Shown here piece by piece: positions 9,697 through 22,192 of a stretch of 64,000 nucleotides of DNA. The stretch spans positions 1 to 64,000 of the forward strand of contig NZ_AFJI01000056.1 in the NCBI RefSeq assembly GCF_000264785.1. The letters are read 5' to 3'. This DNA comes from Edwardsiella ictaluri ATCC 33202 (GTDB taxonomy: Bacteria; Pseudomonadota; Gammaproteobacteria; Enterobacterales; Enterobacteriaceae). Made by a program: the position numbers and the translations under genes. The notes under the pieces are model-generated. The model saw only the letters and a program-made list of their open reading frames with translations. It made no database searches and was not told the origin of the DNA. The first letter of the stretch is position 1. Every line of letters begins with the position of its first letter.

Positions 9697-11085
9697 TCAG
9701 GCTTTTCCCGCGCTGCTGCGCGTGGAGAGCGGTAACCACAGCGTCAGGCGCAGGCCGCCCAGTGGGCTGTCTTCAGCCCGCACCCAGCCGTGGTGCTGTT
9801 CCACCACCGTAGAGACTATCGCCAGCCCCAGGCCGGTGCCGCCAGACTCGCGATCACGTGCCTCATCGGTACGGTAGAACGGGCGGAAGATCTGTTCTCG
9901 ATCTTGGGGGGCAACGCCCGGACCGTCATCGTCCACGTGGATGGTGATCCCCTGCCCATCGCAGCTGAAATGAATAGCGATATGGTGGTTGGAGTAGCGC
10001 AGGGCGTTGCGCACGATATTTTCGAACGCACTGTCCAGCGCCGAGTGGCTGCCAAATAGCGGCCATGGGCCGGGGGGGGCGGTTACCTCCAGCTTTTTGC
10101 CGCGCTGTTCGGCTTCGAAGCCGGCGTTATCCAATACATCAGACCACAGCTCATCCGCCCGTAGGGGCTCCCGCTCCAGCTCGGTTTTGTGCTGGTTACG
10201 CGATAGCGCCAGCAGATCGTTGATCATGCTGTCCAGCCGCAGAGCTTCAGTTTCAATACGCGTCAGCTCGCTATACTCGCCGTGGCGCCGACGCATCAGG
10301 GCCGTGGCCAGCTGTAGCCGGGTCAACGGTGTACGAAGCTCGTGAGAGATATCGGAGATCAGACGCTGCTGTGCCTTTACCATCCCCTCAAGGGCATTGA
10401 CCATCTGGTTGAAGCTGACTCCGGTGGCTAAAAACTCCTGGGGCCCCGACTCCAGCTCAGGGTGCTGACGCAGGTTCCCGCTGGCGACTTCATCCGCCGC
10501 CATTTTCAGTTTACGCGCCGGGCTGGCTAGGCTCCACGCCAGCCACAGCAGCAACGGTGAACTGATCAACATGGTGACGAGCAGCAGCAGTAGCGGGCGA
10601 TCGAACAGCAGGTTTACAAAGTCAGACTGCGGGCTGTTAGCGGGCCGGATCAGATACAGCTGGTAGTTGTCCTCGCCGTCGCGGATCGGAAAGGGGCCCA
10701 GGATCTCCAGGCGCCCATACTTTTTCTTCTTTGGGTGATCGGCATTGTCGGATTGGCCGATAAAGTTACGCACGATCTGCATTTCGTTGCGCTGCGCTCC
10801 GATCACCCGTCCTTCACTGGTCACCAGCAGCAGGCGCTGCCCCGGCGGCGACCATTTATCGATGGCGCGGAACAGGCGACGCCACCACAGTAGATCGTTA
10901 GGAGGATCGACGGCCAGCTCGGCTTCTACGTGCTGCTCCAGCATGACGCCCTGGCGACGTTCACTGTCCAGCAGACTGGTTATCTGACGTGAGTCAAGCT
11001 TGGGCAGCATCAGTACCACCATCAGTACCAGCGCCAGCGTCAGCCAAAAAATGGCAAAAATACGCGCCGTCAGGCTATTGATCAT
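9697..11085 (-). CDS. cpxA: Envelope-stress sensor histidine kinase CpxA
   Basis: 462 residues. Inner-membrane sensor: membrane helix at about 10–28, periplasmic domain to about 160, second helix 165–185, HAMP, then the dimerisation/phosphoacceptor helix with SDISHELRTPLTRLQLA and a HATPase domain (NALRYSNHH, DDDGPGVAPQDREQIF, GGTGLGLAI). It phosphorylates or dephosphorylates CpxR in response to misfolded envelope proteins. It overlaps cpxR by 4 bp, so the two are coupled. CpxP, encoded divergently, is its periplasmic inhibitor. Confidence 0.97.
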   Translation of the reverse strand: MINSLTARIFAIFWLTLALVLMVVLMLPKLDSRQITSLLDSERRQGVMLEQHVEAELAVDPPNDLLWWRRLFRAIDKWSPPGQRLLLVTSEGRVIGAQRNEMQIVRNFIGQSDNADHPKKKKYGRLEILGPFPIRDGEDNYQLYLIRPANSPQSDFVNLLFDRPLLLLLVTMLISSPLLLWLAWSLASPARKLKMAADEVASGNLRQHPELESGPQEFLATGVSFNQMVNALEGMVKAQQRLISDISHELRTPLTRLQLATALMRRRHGEYSELTRIETEALRLDSMINDLLALSRNQHKTELEREPLRADELWSDVLDNAGFEAEQRGKKLEVTAPPGPWPLFGSHSALDSAFENIVRNALRYSNHHIAIHFSCDGQGITIHVDDDGPGVAPQDREQIFRPFYRTDEARDRESGGTGLGLAIVSTVVEQHHGWVRAEDSPLGGLRLTLWLPLSTRSSAGKA

Positions 11086-11780
11086 GAAACGGATACCATC
11101 AGATAGCCGCGCCCGCGCAGCGTTTTAAACCACGGCTGGCCATCCTGGCGCTCCGGCAGTTTGCGGCGGAGGTTAGAGATATGCATGTCGATGGCGCGAT
11201 CGAAGGGGGTCAGACGTTTACCCAAGACCTCCTGGCTAAGATGTTCGCGCGATACAACCTGCCCCAGATGCTGTGCCAGCAGGTACAGCAGAGTAAATTC
11301 GGTGCCGGTGAGTTCCAGGGGCTGGCCGTCAAAGCTGGCCTCTTGGCGGCCGGGATTCAGCTGCAGGCGATCGACCTGTAGGATCGGCGCACCGCTATCG
11401 CTGTTTTGCTGTTGTTCATTCCAGTTAGAGCGGCGCAGGATAGCCCGAATACGGGCAACCAGCTCGCGATCATTGAAGGGTTTTGGCAGGTAGTCGTCTG
11501 CCCCTAGCTCCAGCCCCAGTACCCTGTCGAGCTCGCTGCCGCGGGCAGTGAGCATAATGACCGGCGTCTGGTGGTGTTGACGCAGCTCTTTGAGAGTGTC
11601 GATACCGTTTTTCTTCGGCATCATGACATCCAGCAGCAGCAGATCGATGCTGGCGTCCAGTATTGCCAATGCCTGCTCACCATCGTGAGCGACGATAACT
11701 TCAAATCCTTCAAGATCAAGAAGCTCTTGCAGAAGCGATGTCAGTTCGCGATCGTCATCAACCAGTAATATCTTATTCAT
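11082..11780 (-). CDS. cpxR: Response regulator CpxR
   Basis: 232 residues. OmpR/PhoB family: receiver domain with acidic pocket VDDD and phosphoacceptor Asp in LLLLDVMMPKKNG, the conserved MLTARG and PKPF, then a winged-helix DNA-binding domain (from about residue 130; HISNLRRKLPER, GRGYLM). It activates envelope protein-folding genes. A consensus CpxR box lies 54 bp upstream of its start, so autoregulation is likely. Confidence 0.97.
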   Translation of the reverse strand: MNKILLVDDDRELTSLLQELLDLEGFEVIVAHDGEQALAILDASIDLLLLDVMMPKKNGIDTLKELRQHHQTPVIMLTARGSELDRVLGLELGADDYLPKPFNDRELVARIRAILRRSNWNEQQQNSDSGAPILQVDRLQLNPGRQEASFDGQPLELTGTEFTLLYLLAQHLGQVVSREHLSQEVLGKRLTPFDRAIDMHISNLRRKLPERQDGQPWFKTLRGRGYLMVSVS

Positions 11781-11833
11781 TGGGTGTTACCTCCTGACGC
11801 AAAATACGATATCAAATGCCGCTAATCCATGAC

Positions 11834-11848
11834 TTTACTTAGTTTTAC
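11834..11848 (-). promoter_or_regulatory. CpxR box in the cpxR–cpxP intergenic region
   Basis: Read on the minus strand the site is GTAAAACTAAGTAAA, a perfect GTAAA-N5-GTAAA. It lies between the divergent cpxRA and cpxP starts and could serve both, as in E. coli. Confidence 0.9.
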
Positions 11849-11929
11849 ATCCCCTGACGCATGTTTTCAGCTGTGTGGGTAGACTGCATACATCGATTCA
11901 ATAAGCGGGCCGGTACATAGGAGTGAGAG

Positions 11930-12409
11930 ATGCATAAGACTGCAACCCTGACCTTGGCCGCTTTGCTTATGATGACCTCTTTCGGCGTATATGCTGATGA
12001 AGGTGAGCCGGTATGCAGCTGGTATCAGGGTAATGACATGATGCAACAGAGTATGGATCATAACTATATGTTTGATGGTGTGAACCTTACTGAGCATCAG
12101 CGTCAGCAGATGCGGGATTTAATGCAGACTACGCGCCACGGTTTTGCAGGCGTAAAGCTGCATGATATCGAAGCCATGCATCGCCTGGTGACAGCAGAAC
12201 AGTTTGATGAGATTGCGGTGAAAACCTTGGCTGAGAAGATGGCACAGGAGAGCGTGATCCGCCAAGTCGAGATGGCTCGGATCCGCAATATGGTGTTTAA
12301 CCTCCTCACATCGGATCAGAAGGCCCAGTTAAACGCACGCTATCAGCAGAAAATTGCCGGTTGGCAGCAGCAGATAGCGTACATGCAGAATTCTTCTGCC
12401 CAGAAGTAG
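11930..12409 (+). CDS. cpxP: Periplasmic Cpx pathway repressor CpxP
   Basis: 159 residues with a signal peptide to about residue 22. The mature part is helical with two LTxxQ-type motifs (LTEHQRQQM and LTSDQKAQL), the signature of the CpxP/Spy family. In E. coli CpxP binds the CpxA sensor domain and keeps it quiet, and helps deliver misfolded pilins to DegP. It is divergent from cpxRA across a CpxR box. Slightly shorter than E. coli CpxP (166), the difference lying at the termini. Confidence 0.94.
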   Translation: MHKTATLTLAALLMMTSFGVYADEGEPVCSWYQGNDMMQQSMDHNYMFDGVNLTEHQRQQMRDLMQTTRHGFAGVKLHDIEAMHRLVTAEQFDEIAVKTLAEKMAQESVIRQVEMARIRNMVFNLLTSDQKAQLNARYQQKIAGWQQQIAYMQNSSAQK

Positions 12410-12463
12410 TGTACGACCGAGTAGCACCCTGTTTTTCCTTGCCATAGACACCATCCCTGTCTT

Positions 12464-12491
12464 CCCCGCCATGATGGCGGGGCTTTTTTTT
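12464..12491 (+). terminator. Rho-independent terminator after cpxP
   Basis: CCCCGCC / GGCGGGG stem with ATGAT loop followed by eight T residues. Confidence 0.93.
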
Positions 12492-12542
12492 GTTCGTAAT
12501 TCGCTATACTGGGCGGCTGATTAAGCAACCTTTAGGTGAACT

Positions 12543-13445
12543 ATGCATCAGCAATATGCACGATTGGTGAAGGTGGCCGCGCTTAGCGCGACGGTGATAG
12601 CCTCTATCTTGCTGATTTTGAAGATTTTAGCTTGGTGGCATACCGGATCAGTCAGCCTGCTGGCGTCGCTGGTGGACTCGTTGGTCGATATCGCGGCCTC
12701 ATTGACCAATCTGCTGGTGATCCGTTACGCCCTGCAGCCGGCGGATAAGGATCATACCTTTGGCCACGGCAAGGCCGAGTCGTTGGCCGCGCTGGCGCAG
12801 AGTATGTTCATCTGTGGTTCAGCGCTGTTCCTGTTCCTGACCGGTTTCCAGCACCTGCTCAAGCCGGAGCCGATGAACGATCCCGGTGCCGGGATGTGGG
12901 TTACGGCGTTTGCGCTGGTGTGTACCCTGGCGCTGGTGACCTTTCAACGCTGGGTGGTACGCAGGACCCAGAGTCAAGCGGTGCGTGCCGACATGCTGCA
13001 TTACCAGTCCGACGTGCTGATGAACGGGGCCATTCTGATCTCTCTGGGATTGAGCTGGTACGGCGTGGCCAGAGCTGACGCGCTGTTCGCTCTGGGGATT
13101 GGGGCCTATATCCTCTACAGTGCCCTGCGCATGGGGTACGATGCGGTGCAGTCCCTGCTCGATCGGGCCCTGAGCTCCGAGGAGCGGCATCAGATCATCC
13201 GCATTGTCCGCGAGCACCGCGGTGTCTTGGGTGTACACGATCTGCGTACCCGCCAGTCCGGCCCAACCCGTTTTATTCAGTTACATCTAGAGATGGACGA
13301 TACGCTGCCATTGGTAGATGCTCATGCTATTGCCGACGGCGTTGAGCACGATCTTCTGCAGCACTTTCCCGCTGCGGATGTGATTATTCATCAGGATCCG
13401 ACCTCGGTGGTTCCCGCTGAACAAAAAGGGCTGTGGGAGAGCTAA
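12543..13445 (+). CDS. fieF: Ferrous-iron/zinc efflux pump FieF (CDF family)
   Basis: 300 residues, same length as E. coli FieF (YiiP). Six membrane helices; the transport site residues are in DSLVDIAAS (DxxxD, helix 2) and HYQSDV (HxxxD, helix 5), with FGHGKAE between. The C-terminal cytoplasmic metal-binding domain (from about residue 210) has [10 protein letters not shown] and VIIHQDP. It exports divalent cations against protons. Next to pfkA, as in E. coli. Confidence 0.95.
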   Translation: MHQQYARLVKVAALSATVIASILLILKILAWWHTGSVSLLASLVDSLVDIAASLTNLLVIRYALQPADKDHTFGHGKAESLAALAQSMFICGSALFLFLTGFQHLLKPEPMNDPGAGMWVTAFALVCTLALVTFQRWVVRRTQSQAVRADMLHYQSDVLMNGAILISLGLSWYGVARADALFALGIGAYILYSALRMGYDAVQSLLDRALSSEERHQIIRIVREHRGVLGVHDLRTRQSGPTRFIQLHLEMDDTLPLVDAHAIADGVEHDLLQHFPAADVIIHQDPTSVVPAEQKGLWES

Positions 13446-13524
13446 AAAATACCAGTTTGTGAGCCGGATTACAGCGCAGCTATTTTTTTCGCGTAGTAAA
13501 ATATTTACCATGTAGTGGGCTGAC

Positions 13525-13558
13525 CTGAATCAATTCAGCTTGATTACTTTGCTATAAT
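13525..13558 (+). promoter_or_regulatory. pfkA promoter with Cra (FruR) operator
   Basis: CTGAATCAATTCAG at 13525–13538 is a near-palindrome matching the Cra operator known at E. coli pfkA. It is followed by a perfect −10 TATAAT at 13553–13558. The −35 region is weak. Cra represses pfkA when fructose-1-phosphate or fructose-1,6-bisphosphate is low. The leader to pfkA is about 180 nt. Confidence 0.8.
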
Positions 13559-13741
13559 ATTACACAGTAATTAAATTGAGTGTTCATTTTATGGACCAGC
13601 AGGCGGATCCCTCGGCCAGCGGCGTTGACTGTGGGCAAGCGTGGGTGTCACGTCGACCGTCGCCGTTTCCGACGGCCGGGGCTTGGGTTGTACGCGCCAA
13701 GCCATTCCTAAGAAATAGTATCCACAAGCTCAGAGGTAGTC

Positions 13742-14704
13742 ATGATCAAAAAAATCGGTGTTTTGACCAGTGGCGGTGATGCGCCGGGCATGAACGCAGC
13801 CATCCGCGGCGTTGTGCGTGCGGCCCTGTCCAAAGGGTTAGATGTTTACGGCATTCATGATGGCTACCTCGGTCTGTATGAAGGACGCATTGAGCAACTG
13901 GATCGCCATAGTGTTTCCGACGTGATCAACCGCGGCGGCACTTTCCTGGGCTCAGCCCGTTTCCCGGAGTTTCGCGACGAGAAAGTTCGTGAAAAGGCCG
14001 TAGAGAATATGCGTGAGTTTGGCCTGGATGCGCTGGTGGTGATCGGCGGCGACGGTTCTTATCTGGGCGCCAAGCGCCTGACCGAGATGGGATTCCCCTG
14101 CATTGGCCTACCGGGGACTATCGATAACGATGTGGCCGGCACCGATTACACTATCGGGTATTTTACGGCGCTGGAAACCGTTGTGGAGGCCATTGATCGT
14201 CTGCGTGATACCTCCTCTTCACACCAGCGTATCTCCATCGTTGAGGTGATGGGGCGCTACTGCGGCGATCTGACGCTGGCGGCGGCGATTGCCGGTGGCT
14301 GCGAATATATCGTGCTGCCGGAGGTGGAGTTCAAGCGCGAAGATCTGGTCGAAGAGATTAAGGTCGGTATCACTAAAGGCAAGAAACACGCTATCGTTGC
14401 TATCACCGAGCATATCTGTGACGTGGATGAGCTGGCCAAGTTTATCGAACAGGAGACCGGCCGTGAGACTCGTTCGACCGTTCTGGGACATATCCAGCGC
14501 GGTGGTGCGCCGGTGGCCTATGACCGTATTCTGGCGTCCCGTATGGGAGCCTACTCCATCGAGCTGCTGCTGCAGGGATACGGCGGTCGCTGCGTGGGGA
14601 TCCAGAACGAAAAGCTGGTACATCACGACATCATCGATGCGGTTGAAAATATGAAGCGTCCATTTAAGGGCGATTGGCTGGATACTGCCAAGATGCTGTT
14701 CTAA
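13742..14704 (+). CDS. pfkA: ATP-dependent 6-phosphofructokinase I
   Basis: 320 residues, as in E. coli. It commits fructose-6-phosphate to glycolysis. Motifs: [16 protein letters not shown] (ATP loop), [24 protein letters not shown] with catalytic Asp, and the allosteric and substrate Arg residues including GHIQRGG. Homotetramer, activated by ADP and inhibited by phosphoenolpyruvate in the family. Preceded by a Cra site. Confidence 0.98.
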   Translation: MIKKIGVLTSGGDAPGMNAAIRGVVRAALSKGLDVYGIHDGYLGLYEGRIEQLDRHSVSDVINRGGTFLGSARFPEFRDEKVREKAVENMREFGLDALVVIGGDGSYLGAKRLTEMGFPCIGLPGTIDNDVAGTDYTIGYFTALETVVEAIDRLRDTSSSHQRISIVEVMGRYCGDLTLAAAIAGGCEYIVLPEVEFKREDLVEEIKVGITKGKKHAIVAITEHICDVDELAKFIEQETGRETRSTVLGHIQRGGAPVAYDRILASRMGAYSIELLLQGYGGRCVGIQNEKLVHHDIIDAVENMKRPFKGDWLDTAKMLF

Positions 14705-14724
14705 TGGCGCTTGTGCTACCGTAA

Positions 14725-14752
14725 CTATCAGAATATAAAGAAAGTCTGATAG
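14725..14752. other. Inverted repeat after pfkA
   Basis: CTATCAGA and TCTGATAG form a perfect 8-bp stem around a 12-base AT-rich loop, 21 bp after the pfkA stop. No T-run follows. Possible weak terminator. Confidence 0.35.
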
Positions 14753-14804
14753 ATAAGGACATCAAGGGAAAAGTTGGCTTCAGGATATTTTAGCAGAGGC
14801 TAAT

Positions 14805-14899
14805 TGGCGGAAGATCACAGGAGTCGAACCTGCCCGGGACCGCTGGCGGCCCCAACCGGATTTGAAATCCGGCCGCCCCACCGGGGACGATGATCTTCC
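14805..14899 (-). tRNA. selC: tRNA-Sec (UCA)
   Basis: 95 nt, the length of E. coli tRNA-Sec, with encoded CCA. It has the long acceptor and extra arms typical of tRNA-Sec and the anticodon TCA in TTTCAAA. It reads UGA as selenocysteine with SelA, SelB and SelD. It sits between pfkA and metL; in many enterobacteria selC is an island attachment site, but no island or integrase is seen here. Confidence 0.97.
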
Positions 14900-14983
14900 A
14901 ATTGATGCGGCGGGAGTATACCCCACAACCGGGGGCCGGGCGCAAGGAGAAATCCCTGCCCGGCGCCCCGGGCGTACATTATT

Positions 14984-17422
14984 CTAAAGCAGACGCGCCA
15001 GACGGTTCAGATCGGACTGAATCGCACCGGCGGTAACATCGCGCCCCGCGCCTGGGCCGCGGATCACCAGCGGGTTATCGCGATACCAGCGGCTTTCAAT
15101 CGCGAACACGTTGTCGCACGGCAACAGTGACGCCAATGGGTGCTCCGGGCGTACGGCCTCAACGCCAACACGTGCCTTACCGTTGGCATCAAAGCGCGCC
15201 ACGTAGCGCAGCACCAGCCCCATCTCATTGGCCGCCGCCAGACGCTGCAGCATCTGCTCGTCCAGCGCTTCGCTGTTCTCAAAAAAGTGATCGATAGAGC
15301 CCTGCTCGCCGCCGGCCGGCACCAGGGACTCGACCCGGACCTGGGCAGGCTCAATGTCATATCCCGCCTCACGCGCCAGGATCACCAGCTTGCGCATCAC
15401 GTCCTGGCCGGAAAGGTCCACCCGCGGGTCGGGCTCCGTCAGCCCCTGCTGCCAGGCCTGGTCCACCAGCGCGCTGAAGGGAATCGAGCCGTCAAACTGC
15501 AGAAACAGCCAGGAGAGGGTGCCGGAGAAAATGCCGCTGATGGACAGAATCGTATCGCCACTGTCGCGCAGATCGCGCACGGTATAGTTAACCGGCAGCC
15601 CGGCGCCCACGGTCGCGTTATACAGCCAGTGACGTCCGGTTTTCTCAAAAGCATCACGGATCTGGCGGTATTCGTGGCCGCCGGCGGCCCCGGCCAGCTT
15701 GTTGGCGCTGACCATATGAAAGCCATAGCTGGCAAAATCGCGGTACTGCTGGGCCAGCGAGGGACTGGCTGTCACATCGAGCACCACCAAATCATCATAG
15801 GGGTGAGCTCGCATCCACAGGAACAGCGACTCCTCATCCAGCACCTGCGCTTCATCGTCGAAGAAGGCCAGCGCTCGGCTGGCGTCCAGCCCATCATAGT
15901 TCAGCAGGCTGCGATTGCTGTCGACCACCCCGGTCAGAATAAACTCGAAACCACTGCTCGCCGACAGGTTACCCTGTTCACGCGCGAACAACTCCAGCCA
16001 GCGGGAACCGATATTACCCTTACCAAACAGAACCAGGCCGACGCGTTTTTCTGCCCGAAACAGCGAGTTGTGTAGCCCCTGCACCAGCGCCTCCGTCGGG
16101 CCGCAGCGTAACACCGCCACCAGGCTGATGCTCTCTTCCGACTGCCAGATAAACTCGACAGGCTGATCCTTAAGCTGCTGATAAAAACGATGAGCATGCA
16201 GTGGATTACGGCATACGCCGGCGCCGACCATCGCCACCAGCGCCAAACCTTCGCGTAGCTGTAGCAGACCCGGGATCGCCGACTCCTCCAGCAGCTTAAA
16301 TACACTGCCGACCACTTCTGCTGTGTAGCACAACTGAATCAATCCACGATCGCGATGGATCCCACTGGCCAGCGGACGCAGCTGGCTGCGCGTCAGAATA
16401 CGCTCTACCTCTTGGTGTATATGACTGAACTCATGGCCAGTGGTAACGTGCAGCTCAATCAGGCAGACATCGTCATGGCTGGTGACAATCTTGGCGCCGT
16501 TACCGCTGGCCAGCACCCGCTCAATGCGGGTTGACCCCTGCTGCGGCTGATAGCTGCAGCGCAGCTGCAGATCGATATCGCTGGCGGACACCGGCTGCAG
16601 CGTGCGGGCATGCAGCACCGGTGCAGCCAGGCGAGCCAGCTCGCTGGCCTCATCCAGACGCAGCAGCGGCAGTAGACAGGCATCTTTCACCTTACGCGGA
16701 TCGGCACTGTAAACCCCGGCGACATCGCTCCAGATAGTCACGCGCCGCACGCCGGCCAGAGCACCGATCTGTGTCGCTGAATAGTCAGAGCCGTTACGGC
16801 CAAGCAATACCGTTTCACCCGCACCGCTGCGACTGATAAAGCCGGTTACCACCAGACGTTTATTCGGATGCTGGGCCAGCAGCTGCTGCAGCAGTGGATA
16901 GGAGCGCCTTTCATCCACCTGTGGCTGGGCTGCGTGCTCGGCGCACAGGAAATCCCGTGCATCCAGCCATGTCGCCTCCAGGCCCTGGCTCTGAAGCACC
17001 GCCGCCATCAGCCGGGCGGACCAAACCTCACCATGGCCCACCACCTCGGCATAGGCCGCCTCATCCATCTCACCATCCAGCAGCGCAGCCAGACGTTCAA
17101 GATCCCGAATAAAGTGCGTCTGCAGCGGCTCCGCCATCTCCGGCGGCAGCAAGCCGACAATCAGCTCGCTCTGGTAACGGCGCAGGGCTTGCTGTACCTG
17201 ATGGGCAGAGATGCGATCGCTCTGGCTGAGCTTGAGCCAGCTGATCAGCTGATTAGTGGTGCTGCCCGCCGCCGACACGACCATCATGTCGCCGGGGCGG
17301 CTGTATTCCGCCATGATCCCCGCGACGCGCAAATAACACTTTACGTCTGCCAGGCTACTGCCGCCGAACTTATGCAGTTGGCGATCTGCCTGCTGCTGCC
17401 CCGTTACCGCTTGTGCACTCAT
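14984..17422 (-). CDS. metL: Bifunctional aspartokinase II / homoserine dehydrogenase II
   Basis: 812 residues. The N-terminal half is the aspartokinase ([27 protein letters not shown]), a central regulatory linker follows, and the C-terminal half (from about residue 455) is homoserine dehydrogenase ([17 protein letters not shown] Rossmann motif, [30 protein letters not shown]). It catalyses the first and third steps toward methionine and threonine. Unlike ThrA, the MetL enzyme is not feedback-inhibited in E. coli; control is by MetJ. It follows metB by 3 bp. Confidence 0.96.
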   Translation of the reverse strand: MSAQAVTGQQQADRQLHKFGGSSLADVKCYLRVAGIMAEYSRPGDMMVVSAAGSTTNQLISWLKLSQSDRISAHQVQQALRRYQSELIVGLLPPEMAEPLQTHFIRDLERLAALLDGEMDEAAYAEVVGHGEVWSARLMAAVLQSQGLEATWLDARDFLCAEHAAQPQVDERRSYPLLQQLLAQHPNKRLVVTGFISRSGAGETVLLGRNGSDYSATQIGALAGVRRVTIWSDVAGVYSADPRKVKDACLLPLLRLDEASELARLAAPVLHARTLQPVSASDIDLQLRCSYQPQQGSTRIERVLASGNGAKIVTSHDDVCLIELHVTTGHEFSHIHQEVERILTRSQLRPLASGIHRDRGLIQLCYTAEVVGSVFKLLEESAIPGLLQLREGLALVAMVGAGVCRNPLHAHRFYQQLKDQPVEFIWQSEESISLVAVLRCGPTEALVQGLHNSLFRAEKRVGLVLFGKGNIGSRWLELFAREQGNLSASSGFEFILTGVVDSNRSLLNYDGLDASRALAFFDDEAQVLDEESLFLWMRAHPYDDLVVLDVTASPSLAQQYRDFASYGFHMVSANKLAGAAGGHEYRQIRDAFEKTGRHWLYNATVGAGLPVNYTVRDLRDSGDTILSISGIFSGTLSWLFLQFDGSIPFSALVDQAWQQGLTEPDPRVDLSGQDVMRKLVILAREAGYDIEPAQVRVESLVPAGGEQGSIDHFFENSEALDEQMLQRLAAANEMGLVLRYVARFDANGKARVGVEAVRPEHPLASLLPCDNVFAIESRWYRDNPLVIRGPGAGRDVTAGAIQSDLNRLARLL

Positions 17423-17425
17423 CGC

Positions 17426-18586
17426 TTACCTCGTTGCTGCTGCCTGAAATGCCTGTTCCAGATCAGCGATTAAATCATCACCGTCCTCAATACCCACGGA
17501 AATACGCAGCAGGCTGTCGCTAATGCCTGCTGCCCTGCGCGCTTCCGGTGCCATGCCGGCGTGGGTCATGGTGGCGGCATGGGAGATCAGGCTCTCCACC
17601 CCCCCCAGAGACTCTGCCAGTGTAAACAGTTGCAGGGATTTTAGGAAACGCCGTAGATGGGACTCATCTCCCTCTAGCTCAAAACTGAGCATGGCGCCAA
17701 AGCCCCGCTGCTGGCGGGCGGCAATGGCATGGCCGGGGTGCGTGGGCAGCGACGGATGATACAGCCGCGCGACCTGCGGCTGCGTCCGCAGCCAGTCGAG
17801 GATGCGCAGCGCATTGACCTGCTGCTGCGCGATACGCGGCGCCAGCGTGCGCAGCCCCCGCAGCAGCAGATAGCAGTCAAAAGGTGCGCCGGTCACCCCG
17901 ATATTATTTCCCCACCAGGCCAGCTCCTGCGCCATCGCCGCCGTTTTGGCGATCACCGCCCCGGCCACCACGTCGGAGTGGCCGTTCAGGTACTTGGTAC
18001 AGGAGTGCAGCACCAGATCGGCGCCCAGTGCCAGCGGCTGCTGCAGTGCCGGACTGAGGAACGTATTATCTACCGCCGTCAGGGCACCCATCCGCTGCGC
18101 GGCGGCGCAGATCGCGGCGATATCCACTACCCGCAGCAGCGGATTGCTCGGCGTCTCAATCAGCACCAGCTTTGGGCGCAGCGCCAGCGCCTGGGCCAGC
18201 GCCTGCGCATCGCCCTGATCGACAAATACCACCCGGAAAGCGCCCCGGCGCGCCAAGCTATCGAACAGGCGATAGCTGCCGCCATAGCAGTCGTGCGGCG
18301 CCAGCAGCAGATCGCCGGGGGAGAGCAGCGCCGTACACATCAGATGAATGGCACCCATCCCGCTGGCGGTCACCACCGCACCGGCGCCCCCCTCCAGCTC
18401 CGCCAGCGCCCGCTCGGCCACGTCTCGTGTGGGATTCCCGCGCCGGGTATAGTCATGCGTGCGTGGCTGATTAAAATCGGTAAAGTTGTAGGTGGTGGAA
18501 AGATGGATTGGGGGAACCACGCTGCCATACTGTTCATCGTCGTTCAGCCCACAGCGTACTGCCTGAGTTGCCGGTTGATAGCGCAC
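17426..18586 (-). CDS. metB: Cystathionine gamma-synthase
   Basis: 386 residues from a GTG at 18586, exactly the E. coli MetB length. A longer frame to 18640 exists, but GGGAGGG lies just before the GTG and the extra 18 residues are not conserved. PLP enzyme that joins cysteine and O-succinylhomoserine. Motifs: TYNFTDFNQPRTHDYTRRG, YGGSYRLF, NPLLRVVDI, DNTFLSPALQ, and SCTKYLNGHSDVVAG with the PLP lysine. The operon metBL is preceded by Met boxes. Confidence 0.96.
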   Translation of the reverse strand: MRYQPATQAVRCGLNDDEQYGSVVPPIHLSTTYNFTDFNQPRTHDYTRRGNPTRDVAERALAELEGGAGAVVTASGMGAIHLMCTALLSPGDLLLAPHDCYGGSYRLFDSLARRGAFRVVFVDQGDAQALAQALALRPKLVLIETPSNPLLRVVDIAAICAAAQRMGALTAVDNTFLSPALQQPLALGADLVLHSCTKYLNGHSDVVAGAVIAKTAAMAQELAWWGNNIGVTGAPFDCYLLLRGLRTLAPRIAQQQVNALRILDWLRTQPQVARLYHPSLPTHPGHAIAARQQRGFGAMLSFELEGDESHLRRFLKSLQLFTLAESLGGVESLISHAATMTHAGMAPEARRAAGISDSLLRISVGIEDGDDLIADLEQAFQAAATR

Positions 18587-18644
18587 CTGATTGCCCTCCC
18601 TGAAATGGTGCCAACAATGGATAGAGCGTAACCGCTGCAAAAAT

Positions 18645-18676
18645 GGACGTCAATACATCCAGCCATCTAAAAGTCT
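18645..18676. promoter_or_regulatory. MetJ operator: four tandem Met boxes
   Basis: Four consecutive 8-bp units in register: GGACGTCA, ATACATCC, AGCCATCT, AAAAGTCT. Each matches the consensus AGACGTCT at 5–6 of 8 positions. The array lies 59 bp upstream of the metB start and between metB and metJ, so MetJ–SAM should repress metBL and its own gene from here. Confidence 0.85.
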
Positions 18677-18869
18677 TTGCGTGTAGATTGAGGTAGATGG
18701 GATTAGCCGCTAAAATTGCCATAGTCTGTTTGTGGTTATCGCTTCCCCAGATACCGGCGCGACAAACGTGAGCATCCATGCTGATCACGCCATTGTGTTA
18801 GGGATACGGGGTACAATCAGGCATAATAGCCCGTTGTCTTTGAATAATTTTTTGTGAAGGTATCTCCTC

Positions 18870-19190
18870 ATGGCTGCAGAATGGAACGGTGAATACATTA
18901 GCCCTTACGCTGAGCACGGCAAAAAGAGTGAGCAGGTTAAAAAAATTACGGTATCCATTCCGCTGAAAGTATTAAAAATACTCACGGACGAGCGCACCCG
19001 CCGCCAGGTGAATAACCTGCGTCATGCGACGAACAGCGAACTGCTGTGTGAAGCCTTTCTGCATGCATTTACCGGCCAGCCGCTGCCGGATGACGATGAT
19101 CTGCGCAAAGATCGCAGTAATGAAATCCCAGAGGAGGCCAAAGAAATGATGCGCCTGCTGGGGATCGATCCTGAAACCTGGGAATACTGA
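18870..19190 (+). CDS. metJ: Methionine repressor MetJ
   Basis: 106 residues, near-identical to E. coli MetJ (105). Ribbon-helix-helix DNA binding: the beta strand [15 protein letters not shown] inserts into the Met box, and [19 protein letters not shown] forms the following helices. SAM is the corepressor. Divergent from metBL across the Met-box array. Confidence 0.98.
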   Translation: MAAEWNGEYISPYAEHGKKSEQVKKITVSIPLKVLKILTDERTRRQVNNLRHATNSELLCEAFLHAFTGQPLPDDDDLRKDRSNEIPEEAKEMMRLLGIDPETWEY

Positions 19191-19263
19191 TACGTGTAGC
19201 ATCCGGGTGTATTCACCCCGGGCGTTGTCTTGGCAGGAGCGAGCCGTGGCATTTTTCCGGCAA

Positions 19264-19293
19264 TAAAAAAGGCACCGGAGGGTGCCTTTTTCG
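19264..19293. terminator. Bidirectional terminator between metJ and rpmE
   Basis: AAAAAAGGCACC / GGTGCCTTTTT stem with a short loop; A- and T-runs on both sides suit the convergent metJ and rpmE genes. Confidence 0.92.
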
Positions 19294-19304
19294 CCGGATC
19301 CAAA

Positions 19305-19517
19305 TTACTTGGAACCCACCATGTTGAAGCGCTTGTTGAAGCGATCAACGCGGCCGCCGGTAGCGACGTCACGCTGCTTACCGGTGTAGAACGGGTGGCA
19401 TTTGTCGCACACGTCCAGGCTCAGATCGTGACCAACGGTAGAGTGGGTCTTGATAACGTTGCCGCAAGAGCAGGTTGCAGTGATAGCAACGTAGTTCGGA
19501 TGGATACCTTCTTTCAT
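19305..19517 (-). CDS. rpmE: 50S ribosomal protein L31 (zinc form)
   Basis: 70 residues from the ATG at 19517, the E. coli length; a 29-residue upstream extension in the same frame is not conserved. Four cysteines (TCSCGN and VCDKCHP) make this the zinc-binding C+ paralog. L31 bridges the ribosomal subunits and can be swapped for a zinc-free YkgM under zinc starvation. Monocistronic, between metJ and priA. Confidence 0.97.
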   Translation of the reverse strand: MKEGIHPNYVAITATCSCGNVIKTHSTVGHDLSLDVCDKCHPFYTGKQRDVATGGRVDRFNKRFNMVGSK

Positions 19518-19599
19518 GGGGAAAACCTCTGTTAAGGCCGCGTCGCTATCCGGCCCTTTTCCGCCAGACACCACGCGTGGTTGATAAAATCGGGTTTGA

Positions 19600-21915
<2,316 letters not shown>

Positions 21916-22192
21916 GGGCGGCGGCGTGGAAATGAAGTGCGATCGGGATCGAAAAAATCAATTCATATCACACTTTCCCTGCAAATTAAGTAACTGTCAC
22001 CCCTGATGTTCCGTTTAATATGTGATCATATATTCATCGGCCATCCATTGACGGTGGCCGATGTTGACAGCGAACGAGGCTGTCTACGGAGAGAACAGAG
22101 CTATCGCTGGCGCAATCGTTACCTTCGCCGCGGGATAATGATCGGGAAGTCATATCATCGCGCCAGCATGGACTGACGCAAGGAGAAACGCG

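Noticed and set aside
14805-14899. selC as the attachment site of a genomic island
   Set aside because: No integrase, direct repeat of the tRNA 3' end or foreign-looking block is found on either side within the window.
15140-18631. Long plus-strand open frames opposite metL and metB (about 300 codons each)
   Set aside because: High third-position GC keeps the opposite strand open. They have no ribosome site, low-complexity Gln/Arg-rich translations and no family resemblance.
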